Positions 28,509 through 38,348 of a stretch of 64,000 bases of DNA are shown here, piece after piece. Position numbers and translations under genes: made by a program. Source of the DNA: Saprospiraceae bacterium. Lineage in GTDB: Bacteria; Bacteroidota; Bacteroidia; Chitinophagales; Saprospiraceae. Within the stretch, counting starts at the first letter, position 1, and every line of letters starts with the position of its first letter. The notes beneath the pieces were generated by a model that worked only from the letters and a program-made list of their open reading frames with translations, was not told the DNA's origin and searched no databases. Where the stretch lies: NCBI GenBank assembly GCA_016710625.1, contig JADJVK010000027.1:1-64000 (forward strand), read 5' to 3'.

Positions 28509-29057
28509 TTACTCGTTTTTTAGTAAATTTTCGATTTGTTTAAAATGCCGAATTTGATGATTGATGAAAAACCTAAAGGTATCTCCTAACTTCAGTTTCA
28601 CCCATTTTGATATAGAAATAGACGTTTTTGTGGTGTTTAAACTAATCAGCCGAGCTTTTTCCAACAAATCGATCAATTGTTTTTGCTGTAGCATAAATCG
28701 ATCAATCACCTTTTTATCCAATTTGCTATTGATAGGATTTTTGTCTTTAAAAGTTTTCATTTTGTTCAGCTTTGCTTTGGGTAGCATGCTTTCCGCAAAA
28801 TAATTTCCTAACATTCCACTTTTAAAAATGGGCTCTGCTGGATTTTTAGCCTGTTTAATGCTTTTTTCAATTTCCACCAGATAAAAATCTCCGTATAAGT
28901 TTAGATGCTCCAAGCATTCCAACACACTCCATGAGTCTTGATTTCCCTTCCAATTTAATACTGAAATTGGTTTTTGCTGAAGTAATTCTGCCTTTTTGAG
29001 CAACTGTGTTGTCGTTTCCTTCAAATCTGAAAGTAAAGTATCCGCTTTGATTTTCAT
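28509..29057 (-). CDS. DinB-like superfamily protein
   Basis: 182 residues, alpha-helical. DinB-like metal-site pattern: WSVLECLEHLNLYGDFYL near residue 45 supplies the first histidine, and FFINHQIRHFKQIENLL near the C-terminus supplies the H-x3-H pair. DinB/YfiT-type proteins form four-helix bundles that bind a divalent metal, and many act as thiol transferases. No specific substrate can be assigned. Confidence 0.78.
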   Translation of the reverse strand: MKIKADTLLSDLKETTTQLLKKAELLQQKPISVLNWKGNQDSWSVLECLEHLNLYGDFYLVEIEKSIKQAKNPAEPIFKSGMLGNYFAESMLPKAKLNKMKTFKDKNPINSKLDKKVIDRFMLQQKQLIDLLEKARLISLNTTKTSISISKWVKLKLGDTFRFFINHQIRHFKQIENLLKNE

Positions 29058-29111
29058 GATATTTTTTTTGGCAAAGTTCGTTTTGCAAAGCCACTTAAAT
29101 ATTGATTGAAA

Positions 29112-29621
29112 TCAAGATTTTTTCAATCTTGACAAGGTTTCGGGACTCATTCTCAGATAATTTGCAATATGCCTGTTTGGAATTTCTTGGAAGAGCCTTG
29201 GACTTCTTTCCAAAACTCGATTATATCTTTCTTTGGGAGAATTGGTCAAAAGGTCTTTCTCTCTTTCTAATTGCTGAATGATTAAGCTTTCTAAGATATT
29301 TGTCCAAGTCATTTTATTTTGCTCCGATTGGGATAAAAATTCTAAAAAACGACTTTTGGGAATCACTTTTATGCAAGTTTTTTTAATGGCTTGTATATAA
29401 AAATCGGAGGGTTTTCCCGTCAGAAAAGAATCCAAAGCAACAATTAAATCGTTGGAATAACCGAAACGAATCACCCTTTCTTCATTTTCATCAATGATAA
29501 AAATTCTCAAACTGCCGCTTTCAACAAAATAGATATTTGTATCAATGCTTCCACTAACTTTCAAAAATTCATTTCTGTCAAGTGTTATGATTTTATCGCA
29601 ATAATCTATTATTTCTGACAT
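29112..29621 (-). CDS. Crp/Fnr-family transcriptional regulator
   Basis: 169 residues from the ATG at 29621 (MSEIIDYCDK). A longer frame reaching 29663 would need a TTG start and would overlap the VOC gene, so the ATG is preferred. Cyclic-nucleotide-binding fold: GSIDTNIYFVESGSLRIFII and FGYSNDLIVALDSFLTGKPS. C-terminal helix-turn-helix: FQEIPNRHIANYLRMSPETLS. No cysteine cluster, so not an Fe-S sensor. This subgroup is common in Bacteroidota, often beside small accessory genes; the effector is unknown. Confidence 0.8.
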   Translation of the reverse strand: MSEIIDYCDKIITLDRNEFLKVSGSIDTNIYFVESGSLRIFIIDENEERVIRFGYSNDLIVALDSFLTGKPSDFYIQAIKKTCIKVIPKSRFLEFLSQSEQNKMTWTNILESLIIQQLEREKDLLTNSPKERYNRVLERSPRLFQEIPNRHIANYLRMSPETLSRLKKS

Positions 29622-29634
29622 TTTTGATGGTATT

Positions 29635-30003
29635 TCACGAAAATAATAACTTTTCTTGCCCAAAAGTCAACAAATTATGATCTGGGTCAAGGATGGAAAA
29701 TTCCATTTGTCCCCAAGGTTTGGTTTCTAATTTTCCATTAGGATGAATTTCCACTTTCTCCGCTAAAAAATGTTGATACAATGTTTCAATATCATCCGTT
29801 CGAATATAAACTTGTCCATAATTTTCAAGTGGGTTCAGTGCTTTGAATTCAAAAAAATGAATTTCAATTTGGTCTTTTTTGAGTATTAAATAACCCTCAT
29901 AATCGGCAGCACCGATATCTTCAAAACCTAATTTATGGATATAAAAATCTCTGGTTGCCATTTTGTTCCGCATAGGGAGTTTCGGATTAATTGCAATGAG
30001 CAT
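29635..30003 (-). CDS. VOC-family (glyoxalase/bleomycin resistance-like) protein
   Basis: 122 residues, one vicinal-oxygen-chelate module pair: AINPKLPMRNKMATRDFYIH, LGFEDIGAADYEGYLILKKD, IEIHFFEFKALNP, VYIRTDDIETLYQHFL and FSILDPDHNLLTFGQ. The bleomycin-resistance-type subgroup sequesters glycopeptide or other small molecules, but many members have unknown ligands. It lies 14 bp before the Crp-like gene and 12 bp after the HEAT-repeat gene, so the three are probably co-transcribed. Confidence 0.82.
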   Translation of the reverse strand: MLIAINPKLPMRNKMATRDFYIHKLGFEDIGAADYEGYLILKKDQIEIHFFEFKALNPLENYGQVYIRTDDIETLYQHFLAEKVEIHPNGKLETKPWGQMEFSILDPDHNLLTFGQEKLLFS

Positions 30004-30015
30004 AATATTTAAAAT

Positions 30016-30534
30016 TTAATTTTTTGCTTTTTTCAAAGCAGCAATATAGATTTTTTTGATACTATTTTTTTCTTCTTGTTCACAAATTGATTCAATAGCT
30101 GGAATTAACTCTTGGTTAATTGCAGTTTTCATTTTGATGATTTCTCCCAAAGCTAAAGCTGCACTCCACCGCACTACAGTACCTGAAGACTCCGTATTTG
30201 AAAGTAAATTTTTTATAGCAATTTCTAAATTATTCGGAAATAAAGGTGCAATATTGGCGATTACTTTCGCAGATTCCCATTTTACCCTCGGTGCTTTTTC
30301 TGTCAATGTGCCAGCTACAAACTCAAGACATTCTAATGTTGAAATGGATGGATTTGATTTCGTTGCAAACTCAATTGCTTCTATGCAGGTCGCTCTATCC
30401 GATTCTTTCGCCTTTTGTGCAATGAGTATGAGCTCATTTAAGTTAATTTTTCGGTCCAAAATCATTTTGCTAATTATCTCAGTTTTCTCTTTGGGTTTGA
30501 TTAGCTTATCCTTTAATAATAGTTCAATTTCCAT
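30016..30534 (-). CDS. HEAT-repeat protein
   Basis: 172 residues, all alpha. Repeats of the HEAT type are visible, e.g. APRVKWESAKVIANIAPLFP and GTVVRWSAALALGEIIKMKT. Such proteins are usually interaction scaffolds or DNA-glycosylase relatives of the AlkD type, but no catalytic residue is recognisable here. First gene of the small minus-strand group with the VOC and Crp-like genes. Confidence 0.65.
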   Translation of the reverse strand: MEIELLLKDKLIKPKEKTEIISKMILDRKINLNELILIAQKAKESDRATCIEAIEFATKSNPSISTLECLEFVAGTLTEKAPRVKWESAKVIANIAPLFPNNLEIAIKNLLSNTESSGTVVRWSAALALGEIIKMKTAINQELIPAIESICEQEEKNSIKKIYIAALKKAKN

Positions 30535-30788
30535 TTCAAGATATTATTTGAATCTAATAAATCAGTATTTTTTTCATAAAAATAACTTTTTTTAAGAATA
30601 TTCAATTTAAAAATAATCAGCGTAATTTTTTGAGCTTTTTTCCACGAACCATATAATATTCTGATATTATATAAGATTTCAAAGACAAACCATTAATAAT
30701 TCTTTTCCTTTCTTCCAAGATAATTTAACTTTCGTCGAAAAACTCTGGAAACTTTTTAAACAATTTAAGTTTCTTATGGTTTTTGTTA

Positions 30789-30796
30789 TACATTTG
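30789..30796 (+). promoter_or_regulatory. candidate -7 element for the efflux operon
   Basis: TACATTTG matches TAnnTTTG and lies 57 bp before the TetR start, at the end of a 318-bp intergenic region that otherwise holds no gene. A TTTG-like -33 box is not obvious. Confidence 0.4.
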
Positions 30797-30853
30797 CGGC
30801 TTGAATTAAAAAGTCTATTAGTTAATCTTTAAAATAGAAAATAAAATCTTTGA

Positions 30854-31456
30854 ATGAAAGATAAGATTATTAAGGAATCAATGCAATTATTTTTTAGATA
30901 TGGACTTCGAAGTATTACAATGGATGATATTGCGAAGGAGTTAGGCATATCTAAAAAGACTTTATACCAACATTTTGAAAATAAGAACGAACTTTTGATG
31001 GCATGTATGGATGTACATGACTGCGAAGAAAAGAAAACACTAAAATCTTTCCAAAACCTATCGAATAATGCAATTGATGAAATGATTCAAATTGCAAAGC
31101 ATGTGGAAAAAATGTTAAAAAAGGTCTCCCCTACCCTTATCTACGATATACAAAAATATCATAAAGAAGCTTGGGTGAAGATGAATAAAATGCAGTGTAA
31201 TGATGTGTATGTAGAAATAAAAGCAAATATTGAGAGAGGCATAAATGAAGGATTGTATCGCAATGATTTTAATATAGATATTGTTTCAAAAATTTATGTC
31301 CATACAACTACTTTAGGCATCAATTCAGATTTTTTCCCTGCTCCAGATTACGAAATCAACGAAATTATTAAAACTAATATTATTTATCATTTGCATGGTA
31401 TTGTGTCCCCGAAAGGATTGGCATTATTAGAACAAATGAAAACAGAATTAAAATAA
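30854..31456 (+). CDS. TetR/AcrR-family transcriptional regulator
   Basis: 200 residues. The N-terminal 50 residues are a TetR helix-turn-helix: ESMQLFFRYGLRSITMDDIA, ELGISKKTLYQHFENKNEL. The C-terminal ligand domain is diverged. It stands 23 bp before the tolC-like gene on the same strand, the standard order for Bacteroidota TetR-TolC-HlyD-RND operons, so it most likely represses its own efflux operon. The inducer is unknown. Confidence 0.88.
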   Translation: MKDKIIKESMQLFFRYGLRSITMDDIAKELGISKKTLYQHFENKNELLMACMDVHDCEEKKTLKSFQNLSNNAIDEMIQIAKHVEKMLKKVSPTLIYDIQKYHKEAWVKMNKMQCNDVYVEIKANIERGINEGLYRNDFNIDIVSKIYVHTTTLGINSDFFPAPDYEINEIIKTNIIYHLHGIVSPKGLALLEQMKTELK

Positions 31457-31479
31457 AAAATTTACATAACAATTTAATT

Positions 31480-32895
31480 ATGAATAGAATACATATTTAT
31501 TTGCTATTTTTATTTGCAAGCTCAATTGGAATAGCACAGCAACCACTGAGTTTGGAAGATGCCATAAAATTTGCGATGCAAAACAACTTGGGCATCAAAA
31601 ATGCTCGGGTAAACATTGCTGATGCAGAGGCAAGAATCTATGAAAATCGAGCTACTGGTTTACCTAGTCTGAGTGGAACCATCGATTGGCAAACCTTCTT
31701 TTTAAAGCCAAAAGTTGCCCTTCCAGCTAGTTTTGCAAACGGTACTTCATTAGCTGTTTTTGGGATTTTGAATTCTTTTGGGGTGAAAGACAAAAATGGA
31801 AATATTATTCCAGCTACTCCTCCAGTTGATCCAAATGCCTCAAATGAACCTGTTAAAATTTCATTTCAACAGACACATTCAATCACTCCTGGAATTTCTT
31901 TAAGTCAATTAATCTATTCTGGTAGTTATAATGTGGCAATTAGAGCGGCAAGGGAATATCGTGAATTGGTGCAAAAACAACTTTCTTCTAAGGAAAATGA
32001 GGTGCGAAATCAAGTAATTGATGCCTACTTACCTGCATTGTTGATTACTGAAAGTGTCAAAACACTAGATAAAAACATTGCAAATTTGGATAAATTGTTA
32101 TTTGAAACTAAAGCTTTTAACAAAGAAGGTTTTATTGAGAATCTGGATGTGGATAGATTGACCCTTTCGCTAGAAAATATTAAAAGCCAAAGAGCCAATA
32201 TTGCAAGAAATAAAGAACTAGTTGTCAATGCTTTAAAGTTTGTGATGGGTGCTAGCAATAATGAAAACTACGAATTGAACGATGATATTAGCTCCTTGTT
32301 AAAAACCGTTTCTACTGAAGATTTGGAAGGTGCTGTAAATTTCAATAAAAGAGCAGAATATGGTTTGATTACCCAAGGGGAAAGAATGACTGCCCTTCAA
32401 TTGGATTTAGCAAAATCATCTACCCTACCAACTGTTGCTGGTTTTGCAAGCTATTCTTACGGTGTTCAAGGCAATAATTTCAATAGCAAAGACAATTATT
32501 TTTGGTTGCAAACAGGTGTTGTAGGTGCGAAAGTAAGTGTTCCGATTTGGAATGGTGGCGGATTCAAATATACAAAGCAAAGAGCTCAATTGGCAATAGA
32601 AACTGCTAAAAATCAAAGAATTGAATTTGAAAATGCAGTGACTATGCAAGTAAATAATGCAAGAATTGCCTTTAAAAATGCAACTATCAATCTTGAAAGT
32701 CAAGAAAAAAACTTGGCTTTAGCAGAAAAAATTTATGGTATCAGCAAGAAAAAATACAAAGAAGGAGTTGGGTCAAGTGTTGAAATCATTCAAGCTGAAA
32801 CTACTTTATACCAAAATCAACAAAATGTAATTCAAGCAAAATATGATTTGCTGAAAGCAAAAATGGATTTGGATAAAGCTTTAGGAAATCGATAA
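31480..32895 (+). CDS. TolC-family outer-membrane efflux protein
   Basis: 471 residues. Signal peptide (ending IGIAQQ), then two outer membrane efflux protein (OEP) repeats: LSLEDAIKFAMQNNLGIKNA in the first and LEGAVNFNKRAEYGLITQGE in the second, with long coiled helices ending YGISKKKYKEGVGSSVEIIQ. It forms the outer-membrane exit duct for the RND pump encoded two genes downstream. Confidence 0.9.
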   Translation: MNRIHIYLLFLFASSIGIAQQPLSLEDAIKFAMQNNLGIKNARVNIADAEARIYENRATGLPSLSGTIDWQTFFLKPKVALPASFANGTSLAVFGILNSFGVKDKNGNIIPATPPVDPNASNEPVKISFQQTHSITPGISLSQLIYSGSYNVAIRAAREYRELVQKQLSSKENEVRNQVIDAYLPALLITESVKTLDKNIANLDKLLFETKAFNKEGFIENLDVDRLTLSLENIKSQRANIARNKELVVNALKFVMGASNNENYELNDDISSLLKTVSTEDLEGAVNFNKRAEYGLITQGERMTALQLDLAKSSTLPTVAGFASYSYGVQGNNFNSKDNYFWLQTGVVGAKVSVPIWNGGGFKYTKQRAQLAIETAKNQRIEFENAVTMQVNNARIAFKNATINLESQEKNLALAEKIYGISKKKYKEGVGSSVEIIQAETTLYQNQQNVIQAKYDLLKAKMDLDKALGNR

Positions 32896-32966
32896 TAAAT
32901 TTCTATAAAACACTGAAAATTATATTTTTATCAATAACAAATTTTAGCAATTAATCAATAATTTAT

Positions 32967-34091
32967 ATGAAAAGATTATTCAATATACTAAGCATTGCAA
33001 CTGTTTTACTTTTCCTAAGCAGTTGTGGGAAAAAACAAACAGACACCTCTTCTTTAGAAGGTAAAAAAGCTAGATTAGCAGAATTAAACACAGAAGCCAC
33101 AAAAATCAAAACAGAGATCACCACTTTAGAAGCTGAAATACTAAAATTGGATCCCTCTTCTAAAAAAGAAAAAGTAACAGCTATTGTTACAGTTCCTGTT
33201 TCTATTGAGCCATTTAATCATTCCATTGATTTACAAGGTTCTGTAAAATCAGAAGATGAAATGATGTTGACTCCGAAAATGCCTGGAACGGTAACTAGAG
33301 TTTTGATTAAAGTTGGAGACAATGTAAAAGCAGGTCAAGTGATTGCTTATATGGATGATGCAATTATGAAACAAAGTATGTCTCAAGTACAAACTCAATT
33401 GGATTTTGCCAAACAAAATTTTGAGAAACTAGATAGACTTTGGAAACAAGGAATTGGTACTGAGGTACAACTTTTAGGAGCAAAAACTCAAGTAGAAGCC
33501 TTAGAAAAACAAATCGCAACTATGCACGAACAAAACAGTGGAAACACTGTAAGAGCTCCTCGTTCTGGTACTATTGATGAATTATTTACTAAGGTTGGAA
33601 TGCCAGCAAGTCCAGGAATGCCAATGGCAAAATTGGTTACAAAATCTGGATTAAAAGTAGTGGCGGACATCGCTGAAGGTTTTTCTGGAAAAGTAAAACA
33701 AGGAAATGAAGTGTTATTGCAATTTCCTGATTTAAACAAAGAAATTAAAGCAAGAATTGGTTATGTTAGCCAGACAATCAATGCTTTAAATAGAACCTAT
33801 AGAGTGGATATCCCTGTAAGTGGACCAGATTTGATTCCAAATATGATTACAAAAATTAGAGTTATCGATTATAAAAATGATAAATCTATTGTCATTCCTA
33901 TCAATTGTATTCAAAAGAGTGAAAGTGGTGATTATGTGCTTATTTCAGAAAATGGAAAAGCAAAAAGAGTAAATATCAAAATGGGGCAAACATATAATGA
34001 TAAAGCAGAAATTTTAAGTGGATTAAAAGTGGGTGACAATTTGATAACAGTTGGTTTTCAAGATTTGAATGACGGGGATAATGTAAAATAA
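32967..34091 (+). CDS. RND efflux periplasmic adaptor (HlyD/AcrA type lipoprotein)
   Basis: 374 residues. Lipoprotein signal with lipobox LSSC at about residues 17-20. A short coiled coil (residues 28-60) precedes the biotinyl-lipoyl half motifs (GTVTRVLIKVGDNVKAGQVI and NTVRAPRSGTIDELFTKVG), the helical hairpin, and the beta-barrel and membrane-proximal parts. It joins the TolC-like duct to the inner-membrane pump. The spacing of 71 and 61 bp to its neighbours fits one operon. Confidence 0.9.
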   Translation: MKRLFNILSIATVLLFLSSCGKKQTDTSSLEGKKARLAELNTEATKIKTEITTLEAEILKLDPSSKKEKVTAIVTVPVSIEPFNHSIDLQGSVKSEDEMMLTPKMPGTVTRVLIKVGDNVKAGQVIAYMDDAIMKQSMSQVQTQLDFAKQNFEKLDRLWKQGIGTEVQLLGAKTQVEALEKQIATMHEQNSGNTVRAPRSGTIDELFTKVGMPASPGMPMAKLVTKSGLKVVADIAEGFSGKVKQGNEVLLQFPDLNKEIKARIGYVSQTINALNRTYRVDIPVSGPDLIPNMITKIRVIDYKNDKSIVIPINCIQKSESGDYVLISENGKAKRVNIKMGQTYNDKAEILSGLKVGDNLITVGFQDLNDGDNVK

Positions 34092-34152
34092 TCATTATAC
34101 TTCTCCATGAAAATCTTAATTCGCTTTACTTAATAATTTTAATTCTAAAATA

Positions 34153-37100
34153 ATGTTAGATAAAATAAAAGAATTTTTCCCGTCTTCTTGGTCTATTGAC
34201 AATAAGACGAGTATTTACATCCTTACCATCATCATTACGATGGCAGGGGTATTAAGCTACCAAAATTTACCTAAAGAGCAGTTCCCTGATGTTGTTTTTC
34301 CACAAATAATGGTGAATACTTTGTACCCTGGGACTTCTCCTAGTGATATGGAAAGTTTGGTTACGAAACAAATAGAAAAGCAGGTGAAAGGAATTGCAGG
34401 TGTAAAAAAAGTTACTTCCAATTCTATCCAAAACTTTTCAATGGTAAATGTTGAATTTGGAACAAATGTAGATGTTGCTCAAGCTAAACAAAAGGTGAAA
34501 GATGCAGTAGATAAAGCTAAATCAGACCTTCCTACCGATTTACCAAAAGAACCAGATGTGATTGATATTGATATTTCTCAAGTTCCAATTATGAACATCA
34601 ATATTTCTGGTGACTACGATTTGGATAGATTGAAAAAATATGCTGATGATGTGAAGGACAAAATTGAGGGAATGAAAGAAATCACCAGAGTGGACATGGT
34701 GGGAGCTTTGGATAGAGAAATTCAGATAAATGTAGATATGTACAAAGCTGCTTTAGCAAATATCACGATGAGTGATATAGAAATGGCAGTTAAATATGAG
34801 AACATGACTATCCCTGGCGGTCAAGTAGATATGGGAAACATGAAAAGATCTATTTCGATTACAGGTGATTTCAAACAAGTAAATGAAATTGAAAATATAG
34901 TAATTAGAGGTGGAACAGGAGCAGTTGCTTATTTAAAAGACATTGCTGAAGTAAAAGATGCTTTTAAAGAAAAAGAATCTTATGCTCGAATGGATGGAAA
35001 AAATGTAATTACCCTAAATGTAATCAAAAGAACAGGTGCAAACCTTATAAATGCAGCGGATAATATTAGAAAGACTTTGGATGAAATGAAGTCAACTTCA
35101 TCCTTAAAAGACTTAAAAATATCCATTACTGGTGATCAGAGCTCAAAAACTAGGGTTACTTTGCACGATTTGATCAACACTATCATCATTGGTTTCATCT
35201 TAGTAACTTTGATTTTGATGTTTTTCATGGGTACTACCAATGCAATTTTCGTTGCAGCATCGGTGCCAATCTCAATGTGTATTGCCTTTTTAGTAATGCC
35301 AAGTATTGGTTTTACTTTGAATTTTGTGGTACTCTTTGGATTCTTACTTGCTTTAGGAATTGTGGTGGATGATGCCATTGTGGTGATTGAAAATACCCAT
35401 CGTATCAATCATGAAAATCCTAAATTGGGTATTGTAAAATCTGCTAAACTTGCTGCTGGTGAGGTTTTTATCCCAGTATTGTCAGGAACTTTGACCACCT
35501 TAGCACCCTTTTTCCCTTTAGCATTTTGGCAAGGAGTAATTGGTAAATTTATGTACTTTATGCCTGTTACGATGATTGTAACGTTGACGGCATCTTTATT
35601 AGTGGCATATATCATTAATCCCGTTTTTGCAGTGGATTTCATGGATGATGTAGATCATGAAGAAGGGGAACATGTGGTGGTGAAAAAGAAGACTTTTTCT
35701 AGAGGATTCCTTGTGACTTCTATATTATTTGCAGTTATTGCATTATTGAGTCATTTAAAAGGAAACCACTTTTTAGGAAATTTTGCAATATTCATTTATT
35801 TATTTTTCTTGTTGAACAAGTTTGTATTGAATGGTATTATTAAGAAATTCCAAGAAAGAACTTGGCCCGCTGTTCAAGATAAATATGCCTCTTTTCTATC
35901 TTGGTGTATGGAAGGCAAAAGACCTTATGGTGTTTTAGGAAGTATAATTGGATTATTAATTTTATCCTTTGTATTGGTAGGCGTTTTTTCACCAAAAGTG
36001 ATTTTCTTCCCTTCTGGTGACCCAAATTATGTTTATACTTATATTGAACTACCGATTGGAACCCACCAAAACTATACTGATTCTATTACTAGAGTGGTTG
36101 AAAACAGAATCAAAGGTGTAATTGGGGATAATAACCCATTGGTGGAAAGTATGATTTCAAATGTGGCTGTAGGAGCTGGAGATGCTAGTAGTTTCGACTT
36201 CTCTGCAGCTTCTCACAAAGGAAAAGTTACAGTTGCATTTGTTGAATTTGCTCATCGACATGGAGAATCTACCAAGCCATATTTGACTAAAATTAGAGAA
36301 ACTGTAAAAGATATTCCTGGTGCAAAAGTTGTCGTCGATCAAGAACATGGTGGACCTCCAACAGGAAAGCCAATATCCATTGAGATTTATGGTGATGATT
36401 TTAAAACATTATCCAATGGTGCAAATGAGCTTATCAGATATTTAAATAATCAAAATATTTCTGGAGTTGAAGAATTAAAATCCGATTTGGTATTAAATAA
36501 GCCAGATGCTGCTGTAAGAATTGATAGAGAAAGAGCCAGAAGAGAGGGAATTTCAACAGCTCAAATCGGTGGGCAAATCAATAATGCTGTTTTTGGAAAA
36601 GAAGTAAGTAAGTTCAAAGATGGAAATGATGATTACCCAATTATGCTTCGATACAGAAGTGAACAACGAAATAATTTGAATATCTTGATGAATGCTCCCA
36701 TTTCTTTCAGAGATATGAATATGGGTGGTATGATGCGATCTGTTCCCATTTCTTCTGTTGCGGACATAGATTACGGTAATACAGTGGGCGGTATTAAAAG
36801 AAAAAATGAAGAACGAGTTGTTACCGTTGCTTCTAATGTTTTGACAGATTACAATCCGAATGAAGTGGTAGAAAAAATCAAAAATGCGGTGAATGACTTT
36901 CCAAAGCATGAAGGCATTCGTATCAAATTTGGTGGAGAGCAAGAAGACCAAGCTGAAACTATGGGATTTTTAGGAGGTGCAATGTTAACATCTATCTTAT
37001 TGATTATCCTGATATTAGTTATTCAGTTCAACTCAATTAGCAAACCAATTATCATTTTATCTGAAATTATATTTTCAGTAACTGGTGTATTGTTAGGTTT

Positions 37101-37554
37101 CGTTATCTTCGGAATGGATATTTCGATCATTATGACTGGTATTGGAATTATTGCATTAGCTGGAATTGTGGTGCGGAATGGTATCTTATTGGTGGAATTC
37201 ACAGATATCTTGCTGGAAAGAGGCATGGGCTTAAAAGAAGCAATTGTAGAGGCTGGAAGAACTCGTATGACACCAGTTTTACTTACTGCAAGTGCTACTA
37301 CCCTTGGACTAATTCCATTAGCAGTTGGGTTAAATATAGATTTTTATACTCTATTTAGTGAGTTGAATCCACATTTATTCTTTGGGGGAGATTCAGTTGC
37401 CTTTTGGGGACCACTTTCTTGGACGATGATTTTCGGATTAATTTTTGCAACTTTCTTAACGTTAATTGTAGTTCCTGCAATGTTAATGATAGCTGGTAGA
37501 TTAAAACCAAAAGTAACAAATGGTTTTAGAAAACTAGTTGGTCTTGATGAATAA
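34153..37554 (+). CDS. RND-family efflux transporter permease (AcrB-like)
   Basis: 1133 residues. N-terminal helix, then a porter domain (QFPDVVFPQIMVNTLYPGTS), and the fourth helix with the proton-relay aspartates in ALGIVVDDAIVVIENTHRIN. The second half repeats the layout (ISIIMTGIGIIALAGIVVRN). An insert rich in acidic and histidine residues around 497-510 (DDVDHEEGEHVV) follows helix 6. It exports hydrophobic compounds or metals; HAE-type features and the absence of CzcA/CusA methionine triads favour organic substrates, but this is weak. Last gene of the operon, ending with a clear terminator. Confidence 0.9.
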   Translation: MLDKIKEFFPSSWSIDNKTSIYILTIIITMAGVLSYQNLPKEQFPDVVFPQIMVNTLYPGTSPSDMESLVTKQIEKQVKGIAGVKKVTSNSIQNFSMVNVEFGTNVDVAQAKQKVKDAVDKAKSDLPTDLPKEPDVIDIDISQVPIMNINISGDYDLDRLKKYADDVKDKIEGMKEITRVDMVGALDREIQINVDMYKAALANITMSDIEMAVKYENMTIPGGQVDMGNMKRSISITGDFKQVNEIENIVIRGGTGAVAYLKDIAEVKDAFKEKESYARMDGKNVITLNVIKRTGANLINAADNIRKTLDEMKSTSSLKDLKISITGDQSSKTRVTLHDLINTIIIGFILVTLILMFFMGTTNAIFVAASVPISMCIAFLVMPSIGFTLNFVVLFGFLLALGIVVDDAIVVIENTHRINHENPKLGIVKSAKLAAGEVFIPVLSGTLTTLAPFFPLAFWQGVIGKFMYFMPVTMIVTLTASLLVAYIINPVFAVDFMDDVDHEEGEHVVVKKKTFSRGFLVTSILFAVIALLSHLKGNHFLGNFAIFIYLFFLLNKFVLNGIIKKFQERTWPAVQDKYASFLSWCMEGKRPYGVLGSIIGLLILSFVLVGVFSPKVIFFPSGDPNYVYTYIELPIGTHQNYTDSITRVVENRIKGVIGDNNPLVESMISNVAVGAGDASSFDFSAASHKGKVTVAFVEFAHRHGESTKPYLTKIRETVKDIPGAKVVVDQEHGGPPTGKPISIEIYGDDFKTLSNGANELIRYLNNQNISGVEELKSDLVLNKPDAAVRIDRERARREGISTAQIGGQINNAVFGKEVSKFKDGNDDYPIMLRYRSEQRNNLNILMNAPISFRDMNMGGMMRSVPISSVADIDYGNTVGGIKRKNEERVVTVASNVLTDYNPNEVVEKIKNAVNDFPKHEGIRIKFGGEQEDQAETMGFLGGAMLTSILLIILILVIQFNSISKPIIILSEIIFSVTGVLLGFVIFGMDISIIMTGIGIIALAGIVVRNGILLVEFTDILLERGMGLKEAIVEAGRTRMTPVLLTASATTLGLIPLAVGLNIDFYTLFSELNPHLFFGGDSVAFWGPLSWTMIFGLIFATFLTLIVVPAMLMIAGRLKPKVTNGFRKLVGLDE

Positions 37555-37572
37555 AACAAACTTTTAAAATAT

Positions 37573-37611
37573 AAAAAAGCCATTTCAATTTATTTTGAGA
37601 TGGCTTTTTTT
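37573..37611 (+). terminator. rho-independent terminator of the efflux operon
   Basis: AAAAAAGCCATTTCAA then TTGAGATGGCTTTTTT form a 15-bp imperfect stem with an AT loop and a T tail, 19 bp after the stop codon of the RND gene. Confidence 0.85.
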
Positions 37612-37993
37612 ATTGTGCACTACCCTATTGTAAATTTCTCACTCCTTTTTTGCTTTTCAATTTTCATCTAAAATTAATTTATGATTGTTTTATTTAAGTC
37701 AATATTTTTTATTTTAAGTTAACAAGAAAAATTAATTTATCTATTTTATATTTCAATGAATGAAATACTTTATCTAATTTATCAATAATTTAAACATTAT
37801 ATTAAAATTTAATCCAAAATATATATTTAGCTTTTTCTTCTCTATTCAATGATTTTTATTTTTGCAAGGTACTATCCAATTTTTATTAGATATTCAAATA
37901 TAGCCAATCCTATAGCCGTTTTTGAGCATTTAATAATCTATGTTTAACTCCCCTACTCTATTATTTCATTTTTTTCTATTCATTTTATATACA

Positions 37994-38289
37994 TTTCTGT
38001 ATATACTGATTTCTGTATATCTGTATTTCCGTGTTTAATTCTAAATTAAATTTAATATTGATTAATTCTTTATTTATTGAAAGTAACTTTTCTGTATTTC
38101 ATTATTTATACATTTCTGTATTATATTATTTCTTTATTTTGACATTTCATTGTTTTAATATTTCTTTATATTTTTGTTTCTGTATATAATGATTACATTA
38201 TTTGTTGATTTGTTGATTTGTTGATTTGTTGATTTGTTGATTTGTTGATTTGTTGATTTGTACATTTTATAATTTATACTTTTCTGTAT
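37994..38289. repeat. candidate plasmid centromere (scattered TTTCTGTAT repeats and an 8-bp tandem repeat)
   Basis: The 9-mer TTTCTGTAT recurs on the plus strand at about 37994, 38010, 38089, 38178 and 38281, with several near matches (CATTTCTGTATT at 38112, TTTCTTTAT variants). Between them, 38201-38260 is a perfect tandem repeat of TTTGTTGA (seven units plus half a unit). The block lies immediately upstream of parA. In type Ib systems (ParF/ParG, TP228-like) the centromere repeats are upstream of the ATPase gene and are bound by the RHH partner. The position fits, but binding is inferred. Confidence 0.55.
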
Positions 38290-38348
38290 TTACTGAAACA
38301 ATAATTTCTTTATTTACGTATTTGTTAAAATAATAAAATAATGAAACT

